The notes under the pieces: generated by a model
The model's database searches: none
Seen by the model: the letters and a program-made list of their open reading frames with translations, nothing else
What the model was told of the DNA's origin: nothing
Made by a program: the position numbers and the translations under genes
Assembly (NCBI GenBank): GCA_039931065.1
Contig: JBDTSP010000002.1
Span: forward strand, 124,001-188,000
Length of the DNA stretch: 64,000 nt
Direction of reading: 5' to 3'
From: CADEED01 sp039931065
GTDB taxonomy: Bacteria > Pseudomonadota > Gammaproteobacteria > Steroidobacterales > Steroidobacteraceae
Shown here: positions 8,317 to 17,183 of the stretch, one piece after another
Position numbering within the stretch: position 1 is the first letter of the stretch
Layout of the letters: each line of letters opens with the position of its first letter

Positions 8317-9317
8317 CCGGTCGCACGGCGCGCATAGAAACGCAGGATGGTTTCCTCGAAATTGCCGATGAGCAGATCCGCCACCGGCCCGGCATACCAG
8401 TTGAAACGGGTGCTGACCCGGTAATTCATGTGGATTTCGAGCAGCGTGCCGGCGCCGCTCGGGCGCAGCGAATAGGTGGTCGCGCCGACATCGAAATAAT
8501 GGCCGCCGACGCGGACGTGATCGTCCAGCGCGTGTGGCGGAAATGAATCCGGCCCGAACCGGTAGTTCCAGGTTACCGACTGGTTCTCCCGCCAGTCGGT
8601 CGCGACCTGGTCGAAATGAATCCCCTTGCCCATCACGATGTGCCGCAGGTGCTCGCCATCGCGAACGTCCGCCGCTCCCGACGCCGGCAACGGCACCCCA
8701 ATGCGATACATCCAGGCGTCGTCCACTTCCTCGGGGCGGATCTCGCGCGCATCGATCAGTTGCCGCCAGACATCCGCGGGCGGCGCGGCGACGAAAATCG
8801 CACGTTGCTGGGCGCGCTCGAGATTCGGCAACGGCAGACGGTGTTCGACTGCGCCCGTGATGAGCGGCAGGATCGCCACGCTGCTGACGATGGACTTGCG
8901 TGGCCACTTCGTGAGCCGGCAGACGAGTCCCATCAACAGGCCCGAGAGACCGCCGACGACCGCAAACAACGGCAGGATCACGATGGCGCAGATCCATCCT
9001 TCGACCATGATGAGCAGCGAGCCCACTACATAGAGAAGAGTCGCGATGGCCGGGGCGATGAAGTAATAGGCCCAGGAGCGACGCTGTTTCCGCTCGGCCA
9101 TGTACACGGTTACCGCGCCCACCAGCGCAGGCGACCCCAGGATGAACGAGTCGAGCATCGCCGCGTACGCGGACTCCGGCCGGCCCCAGAACAACAGCCG
9201 CAATAGCAGGCCGGCCATCGCGCCCCAACAGACGGGCCACCACTTGCTGAACGGCGGCTGGCGGGTCTGCGGCCATTCGGGCAGCGGCGGCAGCGGAACT
9301 GGTTGGAGATCGTTCAT
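8298..9317 (-). CDS. Membrane protein with C-terminal SRPBCC (START-like) domain
   Basis: 339 residues. The N-terminal half has about four hydrophobic helices (residues roughly 28-45, 55-75, 83-105, 108-135). The C-terminal half (about 160-335) looks like an SRPBCC/polyketide-cyclase ligand-binding domain: it starts RAIFVAAPPADVWRQLID, passes through a WNYRFGPDSFPP strand, and ends GNFEETILRFYARR. This layout suggests a membrane-tethered binder of a hydrophobic ligand. It is divergent from the MarR/GbsR regulator and shares the 80-nt region that holds a palindromic operator, so it may be controlled by it. The exact ligand is unknown. Confidence 0.72.
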   Translation of the reverse strand: MNDLQPVPLPPLPEWPQTRQPPFSKWWPVCWGAMAGLLLRLLFWGRPESAYAAMLDSFILGSPALVGAVTVYMAERKQRRSWAYYFIAPAIATLLYVVGSLLIMVEGWICAIVILPLFAVVGGLSGLLMGLVCRLTKWPRKSIVSSVAILPLITGAVEHRLPLPNLERAQQRAIFVAAPPADVWRQLIDAREIRPEEVDDAWMYRIGVPLPASGAADVRDGEHLRHIVMGKGIHFDQVATDWRENQSVTWNYRFGPDSFPPHALDDHVRVGGHYFDVGATTYSLRPSGAGTLLEIHMNYRVSTRFNWYAGPVADLLIGNFEETILRFYARRATGYRPAS

Positions 9318-9335
9318 GAATGTTTCACTTTCGGC

Positions 9336-9382
9336 TTGGCTCGGATATTCGATGCGCCTATAATTTCTGTCAAGACAGAAAT
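9336..9382 (+). promoter_or_regulatory. Sigma-70 promoter overlapped by palindromic operator
   Basis: TTGGCT at 9336-9341 and TATAAT at 9359-9364 are separated by 17 nt, a near-consensus promoter for the regulator at 9398. A perfect inverted repeat, ATTTCTGTC at 9363-9371 and GACAGAAAT at 9374-9382 with a 2-nt centre, overlaps the end of the -10 box and the expected transcription start. This is the geometry of a repressor operator, most simply bound by the downstream regulator itself. Confidence 0.75.
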
Positions 9383-9397
9383 AACAGATTAAACAAT

Positions 9398-9922
9398 ATG
9401 CAGCTCACCGAAACCATGCAGCGCTACATCGTCCACTGGGGCGAGATGGGCAGCCGCTGGGGCATGAACCGCTCCGTCGCGCAGATCCACGCTCTGCTCT
9501 ATCTATCCGAGAAGCCGCTGAACGCCGACGAGATCGGCGAGACGCTCGGGATCGCGCGGTCCAACGTCAGCAACGGACTCAAGGAACTGTTGACTTGGGA
9601 CCTGGTGCACGTCACCCACGTGCTCGGCGACCGGCGCGACTTCTTCAGCGCGCAGCAGGACACCTGGGAAGTGATCCGCGCCATCATGGAGGGCCGCAAG
9701 AAACGCGAGCTCGATCCCACCCTCGCCGCGCTGCGCGAATGCGCGGCGCAACTCAAGAACGACAAGGAAACGCCGGCCGCCGTGCGCGAGCGCATCGTCG
9801 TGCAGCTCGAATTCCTCGAAACGGTGACCCGCTGGTTCGACGCGGTGAAACGGCTGCCACGCAAGACGCTGCTCAAGATGATGCGTATGGGCGAACGCAT
9901 CTCCAAGTTGCTGGGAGACTGA
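9398..9922 (+). CDS. MarR/GbsR-family transcriptional regulator
   Basis: 174-residue winged-helix regulator starting MQLTETMQRYIVHWGEMG. The helix-turn-helix is around residues 40-75 (LNADEIGETLGIARSNVSNGL), followed by a wing with GDRRDFF. A helical C-terminal half suggests dimerisation. The start at 9398 lies just after the operator and promoter; a longer in-frame start at 9320 would run through the -10 box and is rejected. The gene is followed 10 nt later by the DUF4166 gene and then the epimerase, so the three probably form an operon repressed by this protein. The effector is unknown. Confidence 0.88.
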   Translation: MQLTETMQRYIVHWGEMGSRWGMNRSVAQIHALLYLSEKPLNADEIGETLGIARSNVSNGLKELLTWDLVHVTHVLGDRRDFFSAQQDTWEVIRAIMEGRKKRELDPTLAALRECAAQLKNDKETPAAVRERIVVQLEFLETVTRWFDAVKRLPRKTLLKMMRMGERISKLLGD

Positions 9923-9932
9923 AGGAACGGCC

Positions 9933-10586
9933 ATGACCGACATCCAGGCACTGCCGCGAATACTGATCGACGCGCGCGCCAGCGCGGGGACACGTCACGG
10001 CTTGCGCGACGTGTTGGGAAGCGAGGCCTGGAGTCGCCTGCCGGAAGCCGTGCGCGAACGCTTCGCCGCGACCGCCGGCGATGTCACCTATGCCGGCGCT
10101 TTCGAGGTCGTGCGCGCGAGCCTCCTGGGCCGCGCGTTCGCCTGGCTCGGCACCTTGTTCGGCACACCCGTGGCACCGCGTAGCGGAGAAAACGTCCCGG
10201 CGCGGGTGTTCGTACGGCCGCACGCGGGTGGCGTGGACTGGAATCGCGAGTATCTGTGGGCCGATGGCCGCAGTCACCTCGTGCGTTCCACGAAGGTCAT
10301 CACCGACGGCGGCGACCTGATCGAAAAACTCCCCGCGCGTCTGTGCATGCCGCTCGCGGTGCACGAGGCGGCTGGCGTGTTGCACTTCGTCAGCCGCGCC
10401 TATTACTTCGATCTTGGATTCGGCCTGCGACTGCCGTTGCCACTGTTCTTTTCCCCGGGTGTCACGCACGTCGACCACATCGATCTGGGCCATGGCTGGT
10501 TTCGTTTCACCCTCGCGGTCACACATCCCTTGTTCGGCGAGATGTTTTTCCAGACGGGGCGCTTCTGCGCCATGGAGGAGTCTTGA
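9933..10586 (+). CDS. DUF4166 domain protein
   Basis: 217-residue protein consisting of one DUF4166-like domain. Visible features are LPEAVRERF near residue 30, a strand-rich centre with FVRPHAGGVDWNREYLW, and GLRLPLPLFFSPG near the end. In other bacteria this domain is found alone or at the C-terminus of saccharopine-dehydrogenase-like proteins, and its function is unsettled. Here it is co-transcribed with a TIGR01777 epimerase, with which it overlaps in a TTGA junction. It has no signal peptide. A role in handling a lipid or other hydrophobic compound would fit the neighbouring SRPBCC protein but is inference. Confidence 0.8.
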   Translation: MTDIQALPRILIDARASAGTRHGLRDVLGSEAWSRLPEAVRERFAATAGDVTYAGAFEVVRASLLGRAFAWLGTLFGTPVAPRSGENVPARVFVRPHAGGVDWNREYLWADGRSHLVRSTKVITDGGDLIEKLPARLCMPLAVHEAAGVLHFVSRAYYFDLGFGLRLPLPLFFSPGVTHVDHIDLGHGWFRFTLAVTHPLFGEMFFQTGRFCAMEES

Positions 10587-11497
10587 ATCGCGGCCTGCTC
10601 GTGACCGGCGCGACCGGATTCATCGGCGGCCACGTCATACGCGCCGCGCTCGCGCGCGGCGACATCGTCTGGGCGTGGAGCCGCAACTCACCACGTGCCA
10701 GCCGCAAATTGCCTGCCGAAGTACGCGTCGTCGAAACGTTGGCGGAGATTCCCGCGACCGAACGGATCGACGCCATCGTCAATCTCGCCGGCGCGCCCGT
10801 GATCGGCCCACCGTGGACGCGCGCACGACGGCAGTTGCTGATCGACAGCCGCGTCAAGACCACGGCGGCGGTGATTGCGTGGTGTACGACGCGCACGCAA
10901 CGTCCCGCGGTGCTGATCAGCGCCAGCGCGATCGGGTTCTACGGCCCGGCGGGTGACAACTGGCTCGACGAAAATTCGCCCTCACAGCCGGTATTCCAGT
11001 CGCAGCTGTGTTTGGCGCGCGAAGCCGCGGCGGACGCGGCCGCGCACCTCGGGATCCGCGTGGTGAATCTGCGGATCGGGCTCGTACTCGGCGCCGATGG
11101 CGGCATCTTCACGCGGCTCGAAATACCCGCGAAGTTCGGGCTGGCCGCGCGCATTGGCGACGGCCGGCAATGGATGTCATGGGTCCATATTGACGACGTG
11201 GTGCGCATCGTCGAACTCGCCATAGACGACCCCTCGCTGAACGGTCCGATCAACGCGGTCGCGCCAGCACCCGCGCGGCAGGGAGACTTCCAGCGCGAAC
11301 TCACGCGCGCCTTGCACCGGCCATTGTGGATGTGGATCCCGGGCGGCGTGCTGCGTCTCGCGCTCGGCGAGATGGCCGAGTTGTTAGTGCAGGGTCAGCG
11401 CGTGACCCCGCGCCGACTGCTCGAGGCAGGTTTCGTTTTCCGTCACGCCACGCTCGCGGCAGCGATCGAAGAACTGGTCAGACCCGCACGTTCTTGA
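10583..11497 (+). CDS. TIGR01777 family NAD(P)-binding epimerase (YfcH-like)
   Basis: 304-residue extended short-chain dehydrogenase/reductase. The N-terminal Rossmann motif reads LVTGATGFIGGHV, with DAIVNLAGAPV at about 62-72, SASAIGFYGPAG containing the catalytic Tyr, and an MSWVHIDDVVRIVELAI segment typical of TIGR01777. I place the start at the TTG at 10583, which overlaps the stop of the DUF4166 gene (TTGA) and is preceded by GGAGGAG at 10574-10580; the upstream reading frame has no other suitable start. Its 3' end overlaps the convergent homospermidine synthase gene by 20 nt. The substrate of the family is not known. Confidence 0.9.
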   Translation: MNRGLLVTGATGFIGGHVIRAALARGDIVWAWSRNSPRASRKLPAEVRVVETLAEIPATERIDAIVNLAGAPVIGPPWTRARRQLLIDSRVKTTAAVIAWCTTRTQRPAVLISASAIGFYGPAGDNWLDENSPSQPVFQSQLCLAREAAADAAAHLGIRVVNLRIGLVLGADGGIFTRLEIPAKFGLAARIGDGRQWMSWVHIDDVVRIVELAIDDPSLNGPINAVAPAPARQGDFQRELTRALHRPLWMWIPGGVLRLALGEMAELLVQGQRVTPRRLLEAGFVFRHATLAAAIEELVRPARS

Positions 11498-12890
11498 ATT
11501 GCCAGGGATCGGTCTTGTCGAGATCTTCCGGGAACAGGCGTTCGCGATCGTGCAGCGGCGTCCAGTCCGTGTACGCGCCGGTGAGCGTGCCGAGATAGGG
11601 CTTCGCAATCTCGAGATTGCGCACGTAGTCGATCTCGTCCGGTTCGACCAGACCCGCGTTCGGGTTTTCCATCGCCCAGATCATTCCCGACAGGCACGAC
11701 ACCGTGACCTGCATGCTGGTGGCGTTGTTGTGCGGGCAGAGCTTGCGCGCTTCTTCGATCGAGAGCTGCGAGCCGTACCAGTAGGCATTCTTCTTGTGGC
11801 CGGCGAGTAATACGCCGAGCTCATCCGTGCCGCCGATGATCTCGTCCTGCAGGATGCGCTGCCGATCCTGCAGGTGCCAGTTGCGGCCCGCGAACTCGTG
11901 CAACGAGACGATGGCCGAATCGCTCGGGTGATAGGCGTAGTGGCAGGTGGGCCGATACACGGTCTCCGAACTCTGGCGCACGGACAGATAGTCGGCGATG
12001 GAGATCGCCTCGCCGTGCGTGATCAGGAAGCCGTGGAAGTGCCCGGCCATCGGCGTCCAGGTGCGCACCTTCGTGGCGGCGCCCGGCTGCATCAGGTAGA
12101 TAGCCGAGCCGTTGCCGAAGTCGTAGCGCTTGCCGTCGCGCGGGAAATTCTTCTCGTGCGTGCCCCAGCCGAGTTCGGAAGGCTGCTGGCCTTCGCTCAC
12201 GAAGCCGTCCACCGACCAGGTGTTGACGAATTCGTTGAACTGCTTCGGCTTCGACGACAGCTGCGTGTCGCGTTCGGCGATGTGTATGACCTTGATGCCG
12301 AGCTTGCGCGAGAGCTGCGCCCAGTCGTCGCGTCCCTTTGGCGAACCGGCATCGACCCCGGTGTCGGCGGCGATGTTGAGCAGCGCCATCTTGACGAAGT
12401 GGGAAACCAGGCCGGGGTTGGCACCGTGGGTGATCACTGCCGTGGGCGTACGCGGATTCTGTGCGCGCAAGGCCAGCGCTTCTTCGCGCAGCGCATAGTT
12501 GGTGCGCTTGGCGTGCGGAATGGTGGCATCGGTGTAACCGCCCGGCCACGGCTCGATGCAGGTGTCGAGATACATCGCACCCTTCGACCAGCAGAATTTG
12601 ATCAGCGCGATCGACGACACGTCGACCGACACGTTGAGCACGAAATCGCCACGGCCGATGTACTGATCGAGCTCACGGCGGAAATTGTCGCGGGTCAGCG
12701 GCAGCACCACGAATTTGACGCCATACGATTCGGCCACTTTGCGGCCGCGATCGTCGCCGGTGATGATGGTAACGCGTTCTTTCGGAATGCCGACGTGACG
12801 CAACACGAGCGGCAGCGTGCCCTGGCCGATGCTGCCGAAACCGATGAAGACGATGCGTCCTGGAAACTCGATGTGAACTTTGTCGGCCAT
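11478..12890 (-). CDS. hss: Homospermidine synthase
   Basis: Makes sym-homospermidine from two putrescines (or putrescine and spermidine) in an NAD-dependent reaction. 470 residues, the usual bacterial size. The N-terminal Rossmann motif IVFIGFGSIGQGTLPLVLRH, the YLDTCIEPWPGGYTD segment, the ITHGANPGLVSHFVKMAL segment, and the C-terminal GMIWAMENPNAGLVEPDEID stretch are characteristic. The start at 12890 (MADKVHIEF) is preferred to an upstream in-frame ATG. It sits near the arginine decarboxylase gene speA (14538), which starts the route from arginine to putrescine, so polyamine synthesis is a local theme although the intermediate agmatine enzymes are not in the window. Confidence 0.93.
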   Translation of the reverse strand: MADKVHIEFPGRIVFIGFGSIGQGTLPLVLRHVGIPKERVTIITGDDRGRKVAESYGVKFVVLPLTRDNFRRELDQYIGRGDFVLNVSVDVSSIALIKFCWSKGAMYLDTCIEPWPGGYTDATIPHAKRTNYALREEALALRAQNPRTPTAVITHGANPGLVSHFVKMALLNIAADTGVDAGSPKGRDDWAQLSRKLGIKVIHIAERDTQLSSKPKQFNEFVNTWSVDGFVSEGQQPSELGWGTHEKNFPRDGKRYDFGNGSAIYLMQPGAATKVRTWTPMAGHFHGFLITHGEAISIADYLSVRQSSETVYRPTCHYAYHPSDSAIVSLHEFAGRNWHLQDRQRILQDEIIGGTDELGVLLAGHKKNAYWYGSQLSIEEARKLCPHNNATSMQVTVSCLSGMIWAMENPNAGLVEPDEIDYVRNLEIAKPYLGTLTGAYTDWTPLHDRERLFPEDLDKTDPWQFKNVRV

Positions 12891-12917
12891 TAAATTCGCC
12901 CCATTCAAAACAGGGCG

Positions 12918-12935
12918 TGAGGGTATCAACCCTCA
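12918..12935 (-). terminator. Weak hairpin between GST and homospermidine synthase
   Basis: TGAGGGT and ACCCTCA form a perfect 7-bp stem with an ATCA loop. On the minus strand a TTTT run follows after several bases, so termination after the GST gene is possible but not convincing. Confidence 0.3.
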
Positions 12936-12961
12936 TCCGGGGATACCACAATGACGGATTG

Positions 12962-13630
12962 TCAGCTGGCGTCGCGCCAATGCGGCGGATACGTGCGCTC
13001 GTATCCCGGCAATGCCTCGACGCGCTGCAGCCAGCGGCCGAGCGCCGGATAGTTGGCCTCGACCGGCATGAAACGCGAAGACAACTCGCGCGCCTCGGGC
13101 CGCGCCAGCGCGCGTAACAGCAATTTGATACCGGGATAGATCATGTAGTCCGCCGCGCCGGGCTTGTCGCCGACGATCCACGGGCCCTTCGAGAGGCGGC
13201 CTTCGATGGTGCGCGCTTCACCGGCGATCATGTGCATCGCGTACGTGCTCTCGTCGGAATGTGGATCGCCCTGCCGCAACAGCAGCGCGCGCACGATGCG
13301 CATCAGGTGCGGCTCGATGTACGCCTGATATTCGCAGCATACCCGCATGATGACGGCGCCCTCTTCGGGCGAATCTCCGAACAACGGCTTCGCGGGATAC
13401 TTGCGCTCGAGGTAGTAGAGAACCGCGAGCGACTCGAACACCACGTAGTCACCGTCCTTGAGCGTCGGAACACGCCCACGGGGATTGAGCGCCAGCATGT
13501 GCGGCGACTTCTGCTCCTGCATCGCGAGTTGCAGGAGGTGGCTGTTGTAGGGCAACTCCTTGTGTTCGAGCGCGAGTAATACGCGCCACGAATAAGAACT
13601 GCCGCTTCCCCAAAAAACGTCAATGGCCAT
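12962..13630 (-). CDS. Glutathione S-transferase family protein
   Basis: 222 residues. The N-terminal thioredoxin-like domain begins MAIDVFWGSGSSYSWRVLLALEHKEL and contains the conserved cis-Pro strand GRVPTLKDGDYVVFESLAVLYYLERKYP; the C-terminal domain is all-helical with KPGAADYMIYPGI near residue 150. The catalytic residue is probably the Ser/Tyr near position 11-13, but the subclass cannot be fixed by eye. The gene is divergent from a sulfurtransferase, with only 26 nt between start codons. TACAAT lies 11 nt upstream of the ATG, with no clear Shine-Dalgarno. A role in thiol conjugation or stress is inferred from the family only. Confidence 0.92.
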   Translation of the reverse strand: MAIDVFWGSGSSYSWRVLLALEHKELPYNSHLLQLAMQEQKSPHMLALNPRGRVPTLKDGDYVVFESLAVLYYLERKYPAKPLFGDSPEEGAVIMRVCCEYQAYIEPHLMRIVRALLLRQGDPHSDESTYAMHMIAGEARTIEGRLSKGPWIVGDKPGAADYMIYPGIKLLLRALARPEARELSSRFMPVEANYPALGRWLQRVEALPGYERTYPPHWRDAS

Positions 13631-13656
13631 CGGTGAGCTGGATTGTAAAATGCGGC

Positions 13657-14511
13657 ATGCACCATTACACCACTCTCATCGAGGCAGAAACGCTTGGCCG
13701 CCAACTCGATCGCGACGATCTCGTGTTGTTCGATTGCCGCTTCGATCTCGGCAATGTGCACTGGGGCGAGACCGAATACCGAAGCGGACACCTTCCGGGT
13801 GCGCTCTACCTGCACCTCGACCACGATCTTTCCAGCCCCATCACGGCCGTGAGCGGCCGGCATCCGCTGCCAGACCCGGAAGTCTTTGCGACGCGGATGG
13901 CTGCGCTCGGGGTCCAGACCGGCTCACAGGTCGTTGCCTACGACCAGGGCAACGGCGCGTATGCGGCGCGGTTGTGGTGGTTGTTGCGCTGGATCGGCTT
14001 TCGCGAAGCCGCGGTGCTCGACGGTGGCGTGACGGCGTGGCGCGCGGCCGGATTGCCGCTTGCGACCGAGGTGCGAACGCCGGTTCCGCGGGAGTTGCCG
14101 GTGGCGGTAAGTCAGGACGCTTGGGTCAGCAGCGATTTGGTGAACGAGTTGCGGCTGCGGCCGCAGACGCTCGTGGTCGATGCTCGCGGAGGGGAGCGAT
14201 TCGCCGGCCGCAACGAGACGATCGATCCGGTTGCGGGACACGTTCCCGGCGCACGAAATCACCCGTTCCCGAACAATCTTGGGCCTGACGGCAAGTTTCT
14301 TCCCGTCGATGAGCTGCGTCGCCGCTGGCAGACCTTGCTGGGTTCGCAGCCACCGTCCGCGCTGATCTCCATGTGTGGTTCGGGAGTTACGGCCTGCCAC
14401 AACCTGCTCGCGCTCGAACATGCGGGGTTGCCGGGCGGACGTTTGTATGCCGGATCGTGGAGCGAATGGATTCGCGACCCGAAACGGCCGATCGCGACCG
14501 CCTGCTACTAG
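13657..14511 (+). CDS. Sulfurtransferase with two rhodanese domains (SseA-like)
   Basis: 284 residues made of two rhodanese domains. The first (residues about 5-135) is non-catalytic and has a conserved FDCRFDLGN segment; the second carries the active-site loop CGSGVTACH with catalytic Cys240. CGSGVTA is the 3-mercaptopyruvate sulfurtransferase type loop (thiosulfate enzymes usually have CRKGVT), so mercaptopyruvate is the likely sulfur donor. I start at the ATG at 13657; a GTG 24 nt upstream is in frame but lies on the probable promoter. TAAAAT ends 5 nt before the ATG. Confidence 0.92.
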   Translation: MHHYTTLIEAETLGRQLDRDDLVLFDCRFDLGNVHWGETEYRSGHLPGALYLHLDHDLSSPITAVSGRHPLPDPEVFATRMAALGVQTGSQVVAYDQGNGAYAARLWWLLRWIGFREAAVLDGGVTAWRAAGLPLATEVRTPVPRELPVAVSQDAWVSSDLVNELRLRPQTLVVDARGGERFAGRNETIDPVAGHVPGARNHPFPNNLGPDGKFLPVDELRRRWQTLLGSQPPSALISMCGSGVTACHNLLALEHAGLPGGRLYAGSWSEWIRDPKRPIATACY

Positions 14512-14537
14512 AACGCGAGTAGTTTTCCGACGTTTAC

Positions 14538-16538
14538 ATGCAGAACCTATTTGGTATCGTGCGCGCCATCGTGGCAGCCGATCCAAACCCCATTTCCTCT
14601 CCCGACGCCCCCGGGCGCCGCGAGCGTTCAATCTCCTGGTCAGTCGACGACTCCGCGGAGCTCTACCAGGTCAACGCCTGGGGCAAGGGTTACTTCTGCG
14701 TGAATCCGGCCGGTCATCTCGTGGTGCGCCCCGACATGGACGCGGCACGCGAGATCGACCTGTTCGATGTCGTGCAGGGTTTGAAAGAGCGCGAGCTCAC
14801 CACCCCCGTGGTGGTGCGTTTCTCCGACATCCTCGCGCACCGCCTGAAGCATCTGCACGGCGCGTTCGCACAGGCGATCGCCGAGAACGACTACCAGAAC
14901 AAATACACCGCGGTGTTCCCGATCAAGGTGAACCAGCAGCGCCTGGTGGTCGAAGAGGTCTATCGCTACGGCCAGCCGTTCGGATTCGGCCTGGAAGTCG
15001 GTAGCAAGCCGGAATTGCTCTCGGTCATGACCATGACGGCAGATTCGCCCGAGCGGCTCATCGTCTGCAACGGTTTCAAGGACGACAGTTACCTCGAAGC
15101 GGTGATCATCGCGACGAAGCTCGGCCGCACCATCATCCCGGTGGTCGAGAACGCCAGCGAACTGCCGGCCATCCTCAAGTACGCCGAGAAATACAACGTG
15201 CGCCCGCGTATCGGCGTGCGCGTGAAGCTCGCGAGCGAAGGCTCGGGCAAATGGCGCGACTCGGCCGGCGATAAATCGAAATTTGGCCTGTTCATCACGG
15301 AAATCCTCGAGGCGGTAGAGATCCTGCGTGGCAAGGGCATGCTCGACTGCCTGCAACTCGTGCATTGCCACCCGGGGAGCCAGCTGCAGGACATCCGCCG
15401 GGTGAAGGACGCCATCAACGAACTCGCGCACGTTTACGCCGAGCTCAAGTTGTTAGGCGCTGGCCTCAAGTACATCGACGTGGGCGGCGGCCTGGGCGTC
15501 GACTACGACGGCAGCGGCACCAATTTCTCCTCGTCGATGAACTACACGCTCAACGAATACGCCAACGACGTGGTGTACCGCATCGCCAACGTGTGCAACA
15601 CGCGCAAGATCGATCACCCGATGATCGTCAGCGAGTCGGGGCGCGCGATCGCCGCGCATCACAGCGTGCTCATCTTCAATACGCTCGGCACCTCGGCGCT
15701 CGATCAATTCAAGGTGACGGGCAAGGAAGACCAGGAAAGCGGCATCGCCCTGGCGCAACCGGTCCGTGACCTGCTCGACGCGTATCGCACGGTGACCGAG
15801 CGGCGCGTGGTCGAGTGTTATCACGACGCCCAGACCGCGCGCGACCAGGTCCTGCAGATGTTCAATCTCGGCCTGCTCACGCTCGAGCAGCGCGGCCTCG
15901 CCGAACGGCTGTATTGGGCGACCTGCGCCAAGGTGCGCGATCTCACGCGCAAGCTCGACGAAGTCCCGGAGGAGCTCGAAGAACTCGAGTCGATCCTCTC
16001 CGACATCTATTTCTGCAATTTTTCGGTGTTCCAGTCGTTGCCCGACAGCTGGGCCATCGACCAGCTGTTCCCGATCATGCCTATCCACCGGCTGGCCGAA
16101 CGCCCGACGCGCAAGGGCGTGCTGGCGGACATAACCTGTGACTCCGACGGGAAGATAGATCGCTTCGTGAGCCAGCGTGACGTCAAACGCACGCTCGAGT
16201 TGCATGCCATCACCGCCCAGGACGAGTACTACCTCGCCGCCTTCCTGGTCGGCGCCTATCAGGAAACGCTCGGCGACCTGCACAACCTTTTCGGCGACAC
16301 CCACGTCGTGCACATCCGCTTCCATGACGACGGCGGCTGGTGGATAGAAGAAGTGGTCAAGGGCGACACCGCCAACAAAGTGCTCGAATACATGGAGTAC
16401 GACGTGGCCGACCTGCATCCGGCGCTGGCGCGCGACTGCGAACGCGCGGTGCGCGAGGGCCGCATGTCGGTGGCCGAGTCGCAGGGCATCAAGCGCTTCT
16501 ACGAAGGCGAGCTCAACGGATACGCCTATCTAGAATAA
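14538..16538 (+). CDS. speA: Biosynthetic arginine decarboxylase
   Basis: PLP enzyme that converts arginine to agmatine, the first step of putrescine synthesis from arginine. 666 residues, matching E. coli SpeA (658). The alanine-racemase-like barrel carries the PLP lysine in FPIKVNQQRLV (residues about 130-140), with LQLVHCHPGSQL and DVGGGLGVDYDGS for cofactor binding; the C-terminal beta domain begins around VVSESGRAIAAHHSVL. Mg2+ is the usual cofactor. The start at 14538 is followed by a short poorly conserved leader. Together with the nearby homospermidine synthase it points to an arginine-derived polyamine pathway. Confidence 0.96.
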   Translation: MQNLFGIVRAIVAADPNPISSPDAPGRRERSISWSVDDSAELYQVNAWGKGYFCVNPAGHLVVRPDMDAAREIDLFDVVQGLKERELTTPVVVRFSDILAHRLKHLHGAFAQAIAENDYQNKYTAVFPIKVNQQRLVVEEVYRYGQPFGFGLEVGSKPELLSVMTMTADSPERLIVCNGFKDDSYLEAVIIATKLGRTIIPVVENASELPAILKYAEKYNVRPRIGVRVKLASEGSGKWRDSAGDKSKFGLFITEILEAVEILRGKGMLDCLQLVHCHPGSQLQDIRRVKDAINELAHVYAELKLLGAGLKYIDVGGGLGVDYDGSGTNFSSSMNYTLNEYANDVVYRIANVCNTRKIDHPMIVSESGRAIAAHHSVLIFNTLGTSALDQFKVTGKEDQESGIALAQPVRDLLDAYRTVTERRVVECYHDAQTARDQVLQMFNLGLLTLEQRGLAERLYWATCAKVRDLTRKLDEVPEELEELESILSDIYFCNFSVFQSLPDSWAIDQLFPIMPIHRLAERPTRKGVLADITCDSDGKIDRFVSQRDVKRTLELHAITAQDEYYLAAFLVGAYQETLGDLHNLFGDTHVVHIRFHDDGGWWIEEVVKGDTANKVLEYMEYDVADLHPALARDCERAVREGRMSVAESQGIKRFYEGELNGYAYLE

Positions 16539-16818
16539 GTGTTGTCGGTGCTCTGAAAGCACCTGGAAGGGAGCGCTACCATCGCAGCGCCACCTGCACG
16601 AATCTGGCGAAAAAACCCATTATTTGCCCGGTTCGCTATTTCGTCGAAAGCCGCGCACCCGCCGATGTTTACAGCTTCCGAAATCGAGGAGTAGCATCGA
16701 CCGCGTTCGTCGAAACGCGAACGCCGGTGCAGGCCGATCGACCTGTTTTCAATTGTCCGCGGTACATGCAGGGTCCGCAGTTCCTGCCGCTGACCGCATA
16801 TTGAGCGAGAAGAACGGG

Positions 16819-17103
16819 ATGACGACGATCTACGTGGGCAATCTGCCCTTCTCAGCGACCGAGCAAGACATCAAGGTGCTCTTCGAGCGCCATGGCAAGG
16901 TCGATTCCGTAAAGCTGGTCAACGATCGCGAAACGGGCAAGCCCCGTGGTTTCGGTTTCGTTGAAATGGATTCGGGTGAGGCGCAAGCCGCAATCCAGGG
17001 TCTCAACGGCTACCAGATGAGCGGCCGTCCGCTGCGCGTCAACGAAGCGCAGGAACGTCCACCGCGCCCGCGTCAGGGTGGCGGCGGTCCGTTTCGCCGT
17101 TGA
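16819..17103 (+). CDS. RNA-binding protein with single RRM
   Basis: 94-residue RNA-recognition-motif protein of the bacterial glycine-rich or cold-inducible type. RNP2 is visible as TIYVGNL at the start and RNP1 as KPRGFGFVEM at about 46-55; a short basic Arg/Gly tail follows. It probably binds single-stranded RNA, perhaps as a chaperone. The start is the ATG at 16819, in a 280-nt region after speA with no other gene. That leader is long for the window and might hold regulatory RNA structure, but I do not see a defined riboswitch. Confidence 0.93.
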   Translation: MTTIYVGNLPFSATEQDIKVLFERHGKVDSVKLVNDRETGKPRGFGFVEMDSGEAQAAIQGLNGYQMSGRPLRVNEAQERPPRPRQGGGGPFRR

Positions 17104-17183
17104 TCCGGCGAGCTGATCCGCGCCACGCAGTCGAGACCAACCCTGCCTTTCCGCGGGGTTATTTTTTTCACGGAGATGCGCCG

